From NCBI RefSeq assembly GCF_009796285.1, contig NZ_CP047020.1, positions 2,108,001 through 2,172,000 on the forward strand: a stretch of 64,000 bases of DNA, given 5' to 3'. The position numbers were made by a program, and so were the translations under genes. Of this stretch, positions 44,859 to 54,858 are shown in pieces. The number at the start of each line of letters is the position of its first letter. Position 1 is the stretch's first letter. The DNA comes from Streptomyces broussonetiae. Its GTDB lineage: Bacteria; Actinomycetota; Actinomycetes; Streptomycetales; Streptomycetaceae. Below the pieces are notes generated by a model. That model was not told the DNA's origin and ran no database searches. It worked only from the letters and a program-made list of their open reading frames with translations.

Positions 44859-45212
44859 TCAGACCCGCTCGAAGGTGCCGTACACGGCCGCCCTCGCAAT
44901 GGCGTGGGTGAACAGGAGGAAGTCCAGACAGGCAGGGGTCGATGTCCCGGACACGTTCAGTTCCTCCACGCCGACGGCATGGACGACGAGAAAGTGTGGG
45001 CACATCGGGGTCGGACATCGCCACCGTGAAACTCTGTGTCTCCTCGGGAAGCCCGACCAGCTCAGCTGCGGTGAGATGTCCGACCCGCCTGCTCCCAGGA
45101 TGCCGCTCACCTGCTCGCGGGCCAGTTGCTCGCCCCGGGCCACGGACTGCGAGGTCAACGAGAAGGTCCGTATCGGCGGCAGGAAATCGTAGGGGCCACA
45201 GGGTTTGATCAC
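44859..45212 (-). pseudogene. YbhB/YbcL (PEBP) family protein, decayed
   Basis: From a GTG at 45212 the frame encodes a PEBP N-terminus (YDFLPPIRTFSL, GGSDISPQLSWSGFP). The expected continuation PEETQSFTVAMSDPDVPT is in another frame, so a single-base shift lies near 45050. The conserved C-terminus FLVVHAVGVEEL to LDFLLFTHAIARAAVYGTFE returns in the first frame, directly after DPDVPT. About 60 residues of the middle (the usual FWHW region and the second ligand loop) are therefore deleted. The gene cannot give a normal protein. Confidence 0.8.
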
Positions 45213-45301
45213 GGCAGTCCTCTGGAACTCCGGACCGGTCGGTTTACTTACCCGGACAGACCTCCGCACCCGCAGAAGAAAACGTGGCGCCGAAATCCTG
45301 T

Positions 45302-45316
45302 TCCCGTTCCACGGGA
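45302..45316. promoter_or_regulatory. Inverted repeat upstream of the PfpI gene
   Basis: Perfect TCCCGT-tcc-ACGGGA, 127 nt before the PfpI/DJ-1 start. Possible operator; no regulator is assigned. Confidence 0.35.
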
Positions 45317-45442
45317 CGATGCGCACAGGCCCCGGTCGGGTACCGGTTGCAGGGGCCAAGGTGCCCGCTCACACTTGATGGGCACGCGAAAACCGGTGGC
45401 CCCGTGCCCGTTCCGGGGCAACCTCTTTCACAGGAGCGCCCC

Positions 45443-46135
45443 ATGGCCAAGATCCTTTGTGTGCTCACCGGCGCGAGCTATTGGACCCTGAAGGACGGAC
45501 ACCGGCATCCCACCGGCTACTGGGCCGAGGAGTTCGTGGCGCCCTACAGCGTGTTCACCGACGCCGGACACGAGGTCACCGTGGCAACTCCCGGTGGGGT
45601 CGTGCCCGTTGTGGACACCATGAGCCTGAGGCCCGGCATGGCGGGCGGCGAGGAGAACGCCCTGCGGGAGGAGGCCGTCATCGAGGTCGCGGACGAACTG
45701 CGGCACCCCATCTCCCTCCAGGAAGTGCGCCTGGAGGACTACGACGCGGTCTACTACCCCGGCGGTCACGGCCCGATGGAGGACCTCTCGGTCGACCCCG
45801 ACTCCGGGGCACTCCTGCGGGAGGCACTCGCCTCCGGCCGTCCGCTCGGCATCGTCTGCCACGCCCCGGCCGCTCTCCTCGCCACCCGTGACGCAAAGGG
45901 CGACACGCCGTTCGCGAACTACCGGGTGACGGGTTTCTGCAACGAGGAGGAGGCCGGTGTCGGTTTCGCCGACAAGGCCAAGTGGCTGCTGGAGGACGAG
46001 CTGAAGGAGCTGCCCACCCAGTATTCGCGGGGTCCCGCCTGGGAGCCCTACACGGTCGTGGACCGCAACCTCTTCACCGGGCAGAACCCCGCGTCCTCGG
46101 CCCCTCTCGCGAAGGAACTCGTCGAAGCTCTGTAA
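45443..46135 (+). CDS. PfpI/DJ-1 family protein
   Basis: A 230-residue class I glutamine amidotransferase-like protein of the Hsp31/DJ-1 group. The nucleophilic Cys is in LGIVCHAPAALL after the elbow, with YYPGGHGPMEDL ahead and an acidic residue in LRHPISLQEVRLED. Such proteins act as glyoxalase III, deglycase or chaperone. GAGCGCC follows AGG 8 nt before ATG 45443. It is the only intact gene between two pseudogenes. Confidence 0.88.
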   Translation: MAKILCVLTGASYWTLKDGHRHPTGYWAEEFVAPYSVFTDAGHEVTVATPGGVVPVVDTMSLRPGMAGGEENALREEAVIEVADELRHPISLQEVRLEDYDAVYYPGGHGPMEDLSVDPDSGALLREALASGRPLGIVCHAPAALLATRDAKGDTPFANYRVTGFCNEEEAGVGFADKAKWLLEDELKELPTQYSRGPAWEPYTVVDRNLFTGQNPASSAPLAKELVEAL

Positions 46136-46165
46136 TCGTCGTTCGCAGTGATCGTCGTTCGCACG

Positions 46166-47072
46166 TCATTCGAAGACGACGACCTGGCATCCGACGACAT
46201 CGCCGCGGCCCAGGGCCTCGAGGTTCTCGTTGATGTCTTCGAGCCCGACCTTGGTCACGCTGTGTTTGACGAGGCCGTCCTGGACTGCGTCGGCAGCGAG
46301 GCGTCCATCTCCATGGGGTTCGATCTGCTGGGCCCGGAAGGCGCACTGGCGGCCGTCGGGCTCATGAGCGACCGCGTCGAGCACCGCCAGTTCCCCTTCG
46401 TGGGAATGGAGTTGTCCTACCTCGGTTCTGCTGTCCGTGCGCGAAGGCCACCACGCTCGCACCGCCGCCGAGCAGCTTCGCGCACTGGACCGCGTAGCTT
46501 CCCGGCCCGCCGATGCCCGTGACCGCGGCGGTCCGACCGGGACCCGGTTTGCCTGCGTCCCGCAGCTTCCTCATCCCCCGGTACGGGGTCATGCCCGCGT
46601 CGGTCATGGGGGCGAGGTGTTCAGGTGCTTTCGCGGCCTCCCCCGAGACCGGGATCGCATGGCGGCACTCGACGGCCATGTACTCGGCGAAGCCTCCGGG
46701 AGGGCCGAAACCCACCCACCTGCCGTTGCCGCTGCACAGCCGTTCGTTGCCCTCGCGACACTGCCGGCACGTGCCGTCTCCCCAGCCGGGATTGACCACG
46801 ACCATGTCGCCCTCCGAGTAGCCCACCGCCGAGGGCACGGCGCTGCCCAGTGCCGCCACTCGGCCCGTGACCTCGGGACCGGGGATGTAGGGCAGGTCCA
46901 CCGGGAACGGACCCTCGAAGTAGCCGTCGAGGAGCCGGTAGCCGCTTCGGCACATGCCCGTTGCGGCGACCTTCAGGAGAATCTCGTCCGGCCCGGGCTC
47001 GGGCACGGGAACCTCTTCGATACGAAGCGGTTCCTTGTATCCGTGCATCCGGGCCGCCTGCATCCGCGTCAT
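46166..47072 (-). pseudogene. Zinc-dependent alcohol dehydrogenase relic with an inverted internal segment
   Basis: The N-terminal part (47072 to about 46440) reads as a MDR-type dehydrogenase: EILLKVAATGMC, DLPYIPGPEV, CRQCREGNERLC, TDAGMTPYRGMRKL, GPGSYAVQCAKLLGGG. The zinc site is damaged: usual CHSDL is CRSGY and GHE is GPE. The C-terminus GLVKHSVTKV to DVVGCQVVVFE reads on the same strand at about 46280-46166. The middle piece that belongs between them is found on the opposite strand. There are also deletions at both junctions. This is a dead gene. Confidence 0.85.
46270..46430 (+). pseudogene. Inverted middle segment of the alcohol dehydrogenase relic
   Basis: On the plus strand this reads EAVLDCVGSEASISMGFDLL, then GPEGALAAVGLMSDRV and FPFVGMELSYLGS. 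These are the conserved NAD-domain blocks of the same dehydrogenase family as the flanking minus-strand halves. Its orientation is opposite to both flanks, so about 150 bp were inverted in place. Confidence 0.8.
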
Positions 47073-47239
47073 GGGTGCCTCGCTCTCGCCGACAGGCCGA
47101 AAAGCGGCTCGGGCAGTGCGACAGGGCAGGAAACGGTCCCGGCGCCGGTCCCCACGGCCGCCGCTCAGGACCTCGGCATGGTGCCGCGCCTACGCGGGAC
47201 ACGCATGCGGGTGCGGTGCTCGGTGCTCGTCGGGTGAGA

Positions 47240-47410
47240 CCGGTTCGGCCGCCTCGTCCCGGCTGACGAACTGCGCTTCCACTCCGCCGAAGGCCCCGCG
47301 TTCCTGTGGTACCCGGAGGGCAACGCCGAACGCGTGGGCACACAGCAGACATTCGTCACGTGCCGACCGATCGGCGTGGTGCTCGCGGTGATGCCCTGGG
47401 AAGAGGTCGT
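47240..47410 (+). pseudogene. Aldehyde dehydrogenase fragment
   Basis: A stretch of about 55 codons with the NAD-aldehyde dehydrogenase mark TCRPIGVVLAVMPW, which in complete enzymes is followed by NFP and the cofactor site. Upstream it reads LRFHSAEGPAFLWYP and downstream it runs into unrelated sequence. No start or rest of the gene is present. Short relic only. Confidence 0.5.
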
Positions 47411-47450
47411 CCTCGAACTCGTAGTCCCCGGGCAGGTCGGGGAACTGCCC

Positions 47451-47903
47451 TTAACCCGGCGCCCCGGACGAAAAGCGCCGCAGCAACGGCGACAGCACCA
47501 GTACCGACTTGGTCCGTTCCACGAACGGCTCCCCGGCGATCCGTTCCAGCACCCGTTCGAAGTGACGCATGTCGGAGGCGAAGACCTGGGCGATCGCGTC
47601 CGCGTCGCCGGTGACGGTCGACGCGGCCACGACCTCCTGGTAGCGCTCCAGGCCCCGCTGAATGGTCTCCGGCGAGGTGTTGCGCCGGCAGTGGATCTCG
47701 ATGAACCCCTCGGTCTCCCAGCCGAGCGCCGCCGGGTCCACCCGGACGGTGAATCCGGTGATGGCTCCGGTGGCCCGCAGCCGGTCCACGCGCCGCTTCA
47801 CGGCGGGCGCGGACAGTCCGACCAGCTGCCCGATGTCCGCGTAGGAGCGGCGGGCGTCCTCGGCGAGGGCGTGCACGATGCGTTCGTCGAGATCGTTCAG
47901 CAC
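47451..47903 (-). CDS. Lrp/AsnC family transcriptional regulator
   Basis: A 150-residue feast/famine regulator. N-terminal helix-turn-helix (SYADIGQLVGLSAPAVKRRVDRL) and a C-terminal RAM ligand domain (VVAASTVTGDADAIAQVFA). It lies 27 nt after the amino acid permease gene on the same strand and is probably co-transcribed. Its likely sites are the phased TTGCG repeats at 49567 and 33733. The effector amino acid is unknown. Confidence 0.92.
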   Translation of the reverse strand: MLNDLDERIVHALAEDARRSYADIGQLVGLSAPAVKRRVDRLRATGAITGFTVRVDPAALGWETEGFIEIHCRRNTSPETIQRGLERYQEVVAASTVTGDADAIAQVFASDMRHFERVLERIAGEPFVERTKSVLVLSPLLRRFSSGAPG

Positions 47904-47930
47904 AGGGGGTGGTTCACTTCTTCGGTTCGG

Positions 47931-49418
47931 TCACTTCTCTGCCGTCACCACGAGGTCCTCACCGGTCGCGAGACGGGAACGGCGATAGCCGTATACGAAG
48001 TAGAACACGAGCCCGACGGCCATCCAGACACCGAACACGATCCAGGTCACCTCGGACAGGCTGCCCATCATCCAGATGCAGAAGAAGAAGCCCAGCGCGG
48101 GCAGCACCGGCGACAGCGGCACACGGAAGGTGCGGTGCATGTTCGGGCGGGTCCGGCGCAGCACGACCACGGCCACGTTGACCAGCGCGAAGGCGAACAG
48201 CGTGCCGATGCTGGTGGCGTCCGCCAGCTGGCCCAGCGGGATGGCGGCGGCAAGGACACCGCAGAACACCGACACGATGATCGTGTTGGCGCGCGGCGCG
48301 CCGGTCTTCGGGTGGACCCTGGCGAAGATCTTGGGCACCAGGCCGTCGCGGGCCATCGCGAACAGGATGCGGGTCTGGCCGTAGAGCACGGTCAGCACGA
48401 CGCTGGCGATGGCGATGACCGCGCAGAACGCGAGCAGGGTGCCCCAGAAGCTCTGCCCGGTGACGTCCGTCATGATCTGCGCGAGCGCGGCCTCGGAGTC
48501 CTTGAACTTCTTCCACGGCCAGGCGCCCACAGCGACGGCCGCGACGAGGACGTACAGCCCGGTCACGATGACCAGGGACAGCATGATCGCGCGGGGCAGG
48601 TCGCGCTGGGCGTTCTTCGCCTCCTCACCGGCCGTGGAGGCGGCGTCGAAGCCGATGTACGAGAAGAACAGCGTGGCACCGGCCGCGCTGACGCCCGCCA
48701 TGCCGAGCGGCATGAAGTTCGCGTAGTTGCCGGACTTGAAGCCCATGAAGCCGATGGCGCAGAAGAGGATCAGTGCGGCGATCTTCACGGACACCATGAT
48801 GGTGTTGGCCCGCGCGGACTCCTTGGCGCCGCCGAGCAGGAACACCATCCCGAGCAGGACGACGATCAGGGCGGGCAGGTTGAAGATGCCGCCCTGGCCG
48901 GGCGGGGCCGACAGGGCGTCGGGGAGGGTGACACCGATGGTGCCGTCCAGCAGCTCGTTCAGGTACTGGCCCCAGCCGACGGCCACTGCGGCCACCGACA
49001 CGCCGTACTCCAGCAGCAGACACCAGCCACAGACCCAGGCGATCAACTCACCCATCGTTGCGTATGCGTACGAGTACGAGGAGCCGGAGACCGGGATGGT
49101 GCCCGCCAGCTCGGCGTAGGACAGAGCCGAGAACAGTGCGGTGAGACCGGCGATCACGAAGGAGAGGACCACGGCCGGACCGGCTTTGGGGACGGCCTCG
49201 CCGAGGACGACGAAGATGCCGGTGCCAAGCGTGGCACCAATGCTGATCATGGTCAGCTGCCACAGCCCGAGGGAGCGCCGCAGCGCGCCTCCCTCACCCT
49301 GGCCGCCCTCCGCGACCAGGCGTTCCACGGGTTTGCGCCGCATGAGGCGCGCGGCGACACCCGGGGACGCGGGGGTGGTCGCAGTGCGGTCGTGCGGGGG
49401 TGCGCCTTGGTCGAGCAC
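47931..49418 (-). CDS. Cationic-type amino acid permease (APC superfamily)
   Basis: A 495-residue transporter with 12-14 helices of the CAT family (SIGATLGTGIFVVLGEAV; SFVIAGLTALFSALSYAEL; FFSYIGFDAASTAGEEAKN). It likely takes up or exchanges an amino acid. Followed by a co-directional Lrp regulator (27 nt). The 5' region carries four TTGCG repeats spaced 21, 30 and 21 bp. Confidence 0.92.
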   Translation of the reverse strand: MLDQGAPPHDRTATTPASPGVAARLMRRKPVERLVAEGGQGEGGALRRSLGLWQLTMISIGATLGTGIFVVLGEAVPKAGPAVVLSFVIAGLTALFSALSYAELAGTIPVSGSSYSYAYATMGELIAWVCGWCLLLEYGVSVAAVAVGWGQYLNELLDGTIGVTLPDALSAPPGQGGIFNLPALIVVLLGMVFLLGGAKESARANTIMVSVKIAALILFCAIGFMGFKSGNYANFMPLGMAGVSAAGATLFFSYIGFDAASTAGEEAKNAQRDLPRAIMLSLVIVTGLYVLVAAVAVGAWPWKKFKDSEAALAQIMTDVTGQSFWGTLLAFCAVIAIASVVLTVLYGQTRILFAMARDGLVPKIFARVHPKTGAPRANTIIVSVFCGVLAAAIPLGQLADATSIGTLFAFALVNVAVVVLRRTRPNMHRTFRVPLSPVLPALGFFFCIWMMGSLSEVTWIVFGVWMAVGLVFYFVYGYRRSRLATGEDLVVTAEK

Positions 49419-49566
49419 GCGCTGGCTCCTTATCGCTGCCGGTCATTGCGGACGGGGACCGGGGGCAGCCCTGCGAGGGCAGGAACCCACCGAGCGGGGT
49501 CCCCGCCACGCCACGTACAGACGAGCACCCTATGAGCCAGGCCTTCACGGGCGTAATGCAGCAACC

Positions 49567-49644
49567 TTGCGCGTCCCCGGGTGATCATTGCGTTCATCGG
49601 ACCGGAATGACAAATCGTTGCGCGTGGGCTGTCGACCGTTGCAC
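49567..49644. repeat. Phased TTGCG array upstream of the permease-lrp operon
   Basis: TTGCG/TTGCA in one orientation at 49567, 49588, 49618 and 49639, so spacings of 21, 30 and 21 bp put all four on one face of the helix. It is located about 150-225 nt before the permease start. The motif (A/C)TTGCG and CGTTGCGCG is shared with the array at 33733. Confidence 0.6.
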
Positions 49645-49762
49645 TGCGACCTCGGATGCACCTGCGCCCTCACAAATGAGTGGATGGCTTCCGGTGAGTG
49701 GAGGGCTTCCGGGCAGCGGGAGACGGCGCTCGTGCTGCGCGGGGCCGGGACGCCCGAAACGC

Positions 49763-49809
49763 CGACGGCCCCCGCCCTTCCCGGGTGGCGGGAAGGACGG
49801 GGGCCGTCG
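49763..49809. terminator. Long hairpin terminator after guaB1
   Basis: 21-bp stem with a single mismatch: CGACGGCCCCCGCCCTTCCCG pairs with the complementary run ending GGGGGCCGTCG, loop of 5 nt. It begins 19 nt after the guaB1 stop. Confidence 0.85.
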
Positions 49810-49827
49810 TGGACGACGTGCCGCGGG

Positions 49828-51363
<1,536 letters not shown>

Positions 51364-51401
51364 TCATGCCCCAACAGAACATCCAGGCCGGCGGTACGGC
51401 C

Positions 51402-51731
51402 CTAGGAGGTTCCTCCAAGAGCCAGCGCGACGACCAGGGACGGCGTACGGTCTCCCGCCTCCGTGAACACCTCCTGGGCCGTCCGCCACTCCTCCGGACG
51501 CGCCTTGGCATACGGTTGCCAGCCCCGGACGACGACGAGCAGCCCCTGCTCGACGGCCCCCTCGGGCCAGACGGTGTGGTCGGTCAGGGAGTCGGCCAGC
51601 GCGTCCCAGTTGCGGCCGAACCAGTCAGGCAGCGCCAGGGCGCGGGCGACGCGGTCCATCAGGCCGGCCTTGTCGACGACCCCGTCGAGGTCCAGCGTGA
51701 CCAGGTAGCGGCCCGCCAGGTCTTCGCTCAT
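51402..51731 (-). CDS. Barstar family RNase inhibitor
   Basis: A 109-residue cytoplasmic inhibitor with the barstar signature LPDWFGRNWDALADSLTD, whose Trp/Asp residues contact the nuclease. Its ATG overlaps the stop of the RNase gene by 4 nt, so a fixed ratio of toxin and inhibitor is made. Presumed to protect the producing cell. Confidence 0.92.
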   Translation of the reverse strand: MSEDLAGRYLVTLDLDGVVDKAGLMDRVARALALPDWFGRNWDALADSLTDHTVWPEGAVEQGLLVVVRGWQPYAKARPEEWRTAQEVFTEAGDRTPSLVVALALGGTS

Positions 51732-52204
51732 CTCAGCACCGCCCGGAACGAGTTGTAGTGATCATCGGTGTAGTAGATCTCCCCACCCTGGCCGGTGACG
51801 ATGCGCCGGGCCCCGCGATCGCGCGAGCCGGGCGTGTTCACCGTGTATTCGTGGTAGTAGCCGCGCTGGTGCTTGGGCAGATGCCCCTCGAAGTTCCCGA
51901 AGGCGACCCCGTCCTTGGTGTACGGGAAAGGGCCGCCCTGGTCGATCAGGGCGAGGGTCCTGCGGGCCTCGGCCGGCAGCTGGGACTCCCTGACGGTGCC
52001 CATGCCATGGGCCCACGCCGGGGCGGACGCACCGGGCCCCGTACCGGAACGGGAACTCGCATGCGAGCCGGACGAGCATCCCGCGAGCAGGACGGCAAGA
52101 ACGACGGCCAGCAGCCCCGCGAGGGCACGGGGCAGCGTCAGGGACCGCGCACGGGACGGGCTCGGGGACCGTCGGGGCATGTGGGGGACGAACCGCGACA
52201 ACAT
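51728..52204 (-). CDS. Guanyl-specific RNase (RNase Sa/barnase type) with a lipoprotein signal
   Basis: A 158-residue N1/T1-fold ribonuclease. The catalytic residues are conserved: Glu in YYHEYTVNTPG, Arg in ARRIVTG, His in YYTDDHYNSF. The N-terminus has a basic start, a long hydrophobic helix and the lipobox LAGC, so the enzyme should be anchored on the outer face. The two disulfide cysteines of classic RNase Sa are absent. The start may be ATG 52204 or 52180. Coupled to the barstar gene. Confidence 0.9.
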   Translation of the reverse strand: MLSRFVPHMPRRSPSPSRARSLTLPRALAGLLAVVLAVLLAGCSSGSHASSRSGTGPGASAPAWAHGMGTVRESQLPAEARRTLALIDQGGPFPYTKDGVAFGNFEGHLPKHQRGYYHEYTVNTPGSRDRGARRIVTGQGGEIYYTDDHYNSFRAVLR

Positions 52205-52888
52205 GCGGACGATGCTGCCACGCCCGGCCCGCTCCGTGGCCACCATGACGCGCAGGGACCCCCTTCCCGACCGTGCTCGCCCTGACGTGCCGGAACGCGG
52301 TGGACGACCGAGCCGCCACGCCCTGCCGGGACGGCTTGGCCTGCGGGGCGCGATGACCGACCTGGACGCCTCGACCTACCGGGACGCGGTCGGCGACTCG
52401 GACGCCTAGACCTGCCGGAACACCATGCCCGACCAGCCCGCCGCACCCGCGGAGATCCGCCTGACCGGCCAGGCGGCCCACTCTGCTCGAGCGGCCACGG
52501 TCCGCCGGGCAGTGGGCTGGACCCCCTGTGGCACGGTGTTCCGGCCAGGGCCGCCCGTCTCTCACTGTGCTCCGCGGCCGGGACCGGCCACCTCGGCCCG
52601 TCGAGGTGTGACAGACCTGCCGGGGCGGCCACCGCGCGTCCGGAAGCCACGGCGACCTGCTGCAGAGCCGGCCGCACGACACCGCCACGGGCCCGGCGCC
52701 GACCGGGCGTCCGGCCCGCCGGAGAACGCACCCCGAGCCGCCACGGCCCGCCCCGGGTGCGGAGACCAAGGGTCACTCGCCCCGCTGCGGATCCGACTCC
52801 GTTTCGCCACGTCCCCGTATCGCCCACCGAGCCGTCCCCGACCCGCCGCGCAACCCCCTTGCGACGCACACGCGCCTCGCTGGTCCTG
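52205..52888. other. Gene-free GC-rich stretch
   Basis: Open frames here are Arg/Pro/Gly-rich shadows. Weak, decayed direct repeats of the type CCTGCCGGGACGG / CCTACCGGGACGC / CCTGCCGGAACAC occur at about 52270-52430. No domain-like sequence is visible on either strand. Confidence 0.5.
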
Positions 52889-53908
52889 TCAGAGCCCGTC
52901 CGGGTCCGCCCGGTTGAGTGCGGGCTTAGGGGTCGGGCCCGCCGTCATCAGGTAGTCCGCGGCCGAGGTGTCCGTGACCAGGCTGGTGACCAGCCCGGAC
53001 CGCAGCACCGCGTCGATCGCGGCCGCCTTGCGCTGCCCGCCCGCTATCGCCACGACCTCCGGGATACGGCGCAGCTGGTCGGCCTTGACCGTGATGCAGC
53101 GCTCCCCCAGGTCGCGGCCGATCCTGCGTCCCTCGGCGTCGAAGAGGTGCGCGGACATCTCGGCGGCGACACCGAGCGAGGCGTAGTGCGCCCGCTCCTC
53201 GTCGCTGAGCATGTCGTGCACCGTCGAGATACCCGGCTCCCAGGAGCCGATGGAGACGCAGGCGACCGTGACCTTGTCGAAGTACTCGAAGGCCCGGGCG
53301 ATCCCGGTCTGGTTGCGCAGCGCCGCCGCGGTGGCCGCATCCGGCAGCAGCATCGGCGCGTAGATGGGGTGCGCGTCCCCGCCCGACACCTGGGCGGCAC
53401 GGCGCACGGCCTCCACCGAGCCGCGCTCGGCGGTCCCGGCGTCGTACACGCCCGTCAGCTGCACCACCGTGCACGGCGGCAGCCGGTCGAGCGCCGCCGC
53501 CATGTGGATGGTGGACCGGCCCCAGGCCAGCCCCAGCACGTCGCCCTCGTTGACAAGCTCGCCGAGCAGGTCGGCGGCGACCTCGCCGAGGTTCTCCGGG
53601 TCGGGGGTCTCCTCGGCCTCGGCCGGGGACTCGACCACGACGGCGTGCCTCAGGCCGTAGCGGGCGCGGAGCGCGTCGGAGCGCTCGGCGTCCAGCTCGG
53701 CCGGCACGCGGATCTCGATACGCACGAGATCCCGTTCGAGGGCCGTCTCCAGGACCCGGGCCACTTTGAAGCGGCTGACGCCGAACTCCTCCGCGATCTG
53801 GATCTTGGATTTCCCCTCGAGGTAGAAGCGGCGGGCCATGGCCGCCGCCTGGACCAGCTCAGCGGGTCCCATCCGCATGGCTGACCGGCCCGCCGACATA
53901 CCCGACAC
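52889..53908 (-). CDS. SorC family sugar-binding transcriptional regulator
   Basis: A 339-residue regulator. N-terminal helix-turn-helix (KSKIQIAEEFGVSRFKVARVL) and a C-terminal sugar-phosphate-binding domain (NEGDVLGLAWGRSTIHMAAAL, VVAIAGGQRKAAAIDAVL). The GTG at 53908 is chosen because GAGGAG lies 6-7 nt upstream; the in-frame GTG at 53932 has none. It lies 114 nt from rpe on the same strand, so a pentose-phosphate ligand is plausible. Confidence 0.9.
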   Translation of the reverse strand: MSGMSAGRSAMRMGPAELVQAAAMARRFYLEGKSKIQIAEEFGVSRFKVARVLETALERDLVRIEIRVPAELDAERSDALRARYGLRHAVVVESPAEAEETPDPENLGEVAADLLGELVNEGDVLGLAWGRSTIHMAAALDRLPPCTVVQLTGVYDAGTAERGSVEAVRRAAQVSGGDAHPIYAPMLLPDAATAAALRNQTGIARAFEYFDKVTVACVSIGSWEPGISTVHDMLSDEERAHYASLGVAAEMSAHLFDAEGRRIGRDLGERCITVKADQLRRIPEVVAIAGGQRKAAAIDAVLRSGLVTSLVTDTSAADYLMTAGPTPKPALNRADPDGL

Positions 53909-54022
53909 GGCGATCTCCTCACTGCTGTTCACACTCTGGATTCGCCGTTCATCCTTGCAGATTCGGGGCGACTGATCTGCCCTGATGGGCGCCGTTCACT
54001 TAACCGTTCATGTATCTGTGGC

Positions 54023-54706
54023 TCAGTGGTCGCATGCCCAGGACGCCTGGGCGGTGACCGCCTCCGCCTGGGCCCGCAGGGCACGGACCGCCTCCGCCGG
54101 GTCCTCGGCCCCGTACACCGCCGAGCCGGCCACGAAGACGTCCGCTCCCGCCTCCGCGCACCGCTCGATGGTCGACGCCGAGACACCGCCGTCCACCTGC
54201 AGCCACAGCTGGAGACCGTGCTTGTTGATCAGCTCCCGGGTGCGGCGGATCTTCGGCAGCATGATGTCGAGGAAGGCCTGGCCGCCGAAGCCGGGCTCGA
54301 CCGTCATGATCAGCAACATGTCGAGTTCCGGCAGCAGGTCCTCGAACGGCTCGATCGGCGTCGCCGGCTTGAGCGCCATGGAGGCACGGGCACCCTTGGC
54401 GCGGATCTCACGGGCGAGGCGCACGGGCGCGGCAGCGGCCTCCACGTGGAAGGTGACGGACGAGGCGCCCGCCTCGACGTACTGAGGGGCCCAGCGGTCG
54501 GGATCCTCGATCATCAGATGGCAGTCCAGCGGGGTGTCCGTCGCACGCGCCAGGGACTCCACGACCGGCACGCCGAGCGTGAGGTTCGGGACGAAGTGGT
54601 TGTCCATGACGTCGACATGGAGCCAGTCGGCGCCTTGGACCGCCTTGGCCTCCTCCGCGAGGCGGGCGAAGTCGGCGGACAGGATGCTGGGGTTGATCTG
54701 GGCCAT
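54023..54706 (-). CDS. rpe: Ribulose-phosphate 3-epimerase
   Basis: Interconverts ribulose-5-phosphate and xylulose-5-phosphate in the pentose phosphate pathway. A 227-residue TIM barrel with [12 protein letters not shown], the metal/active-site [23 protein letters not shown] and [10 protein letters not shown], and phosphate-site [12 protein letters not shown] 54706. Follows rsmB in the housekeeping block. Confidence 0.96.
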   Translation of the reverse strand: MAQINPSILSADFARLAEEAKAVQGADWLHVDVMDNHFVPNLTLGVPVVESLARATDTPLDCHLMIEDPDRWAPQYVEAGASSVTFHVEAAAAPVRLAREIRAKGARASMALKPATPIEPFEDLLPELDMLLIMTVEPGFGGQAFLDIMLPKIRRTRELINKHGLQLWLQVDGGVSASTIERCAEAGADVFVAGSAVYGAEDPAEAVRALRAQAEAVTAQASWACDH

Positions 54707-54768
54707 GCCCCAAGACTGCCATGTCTGGGGCACTGATGTTCGCGCCGGTCCACAGGCGGAGCCGTTCA

Positions 54769-54782
54769 TCGTACGCGTACGA
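54769..54782. promoter_or_regulatory. Palindrome upstream of rpe
   Basis: Perfect 14-bp palindrome TCGTACGCGTACGA between rsmB and rpe, 63 nt before the rpe start. Candidate operator or structural element; no regulator is assigned. Confidence 0.4.
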
Positions 54783-54820
54783 CAAACTCGCGCACCTGTG
54801 GACAACGCCCCACGAGCCCA

Positions 54821-54858
54821 TGGCCTCAGCCAGTACGCCCGTGGCCTCAGCCAGTACG
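54821..54858. repeat. 21-bp tandem repeat covering the rsmB stop codon
   Basis: TGGCCTCAGCCAGTACG occurs at 54821 and 54842, period 21 bp. Read on the minus strand both copies carry an in-frame TGA, so rsmB has a duplicated stop. Confidence 0.85.
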
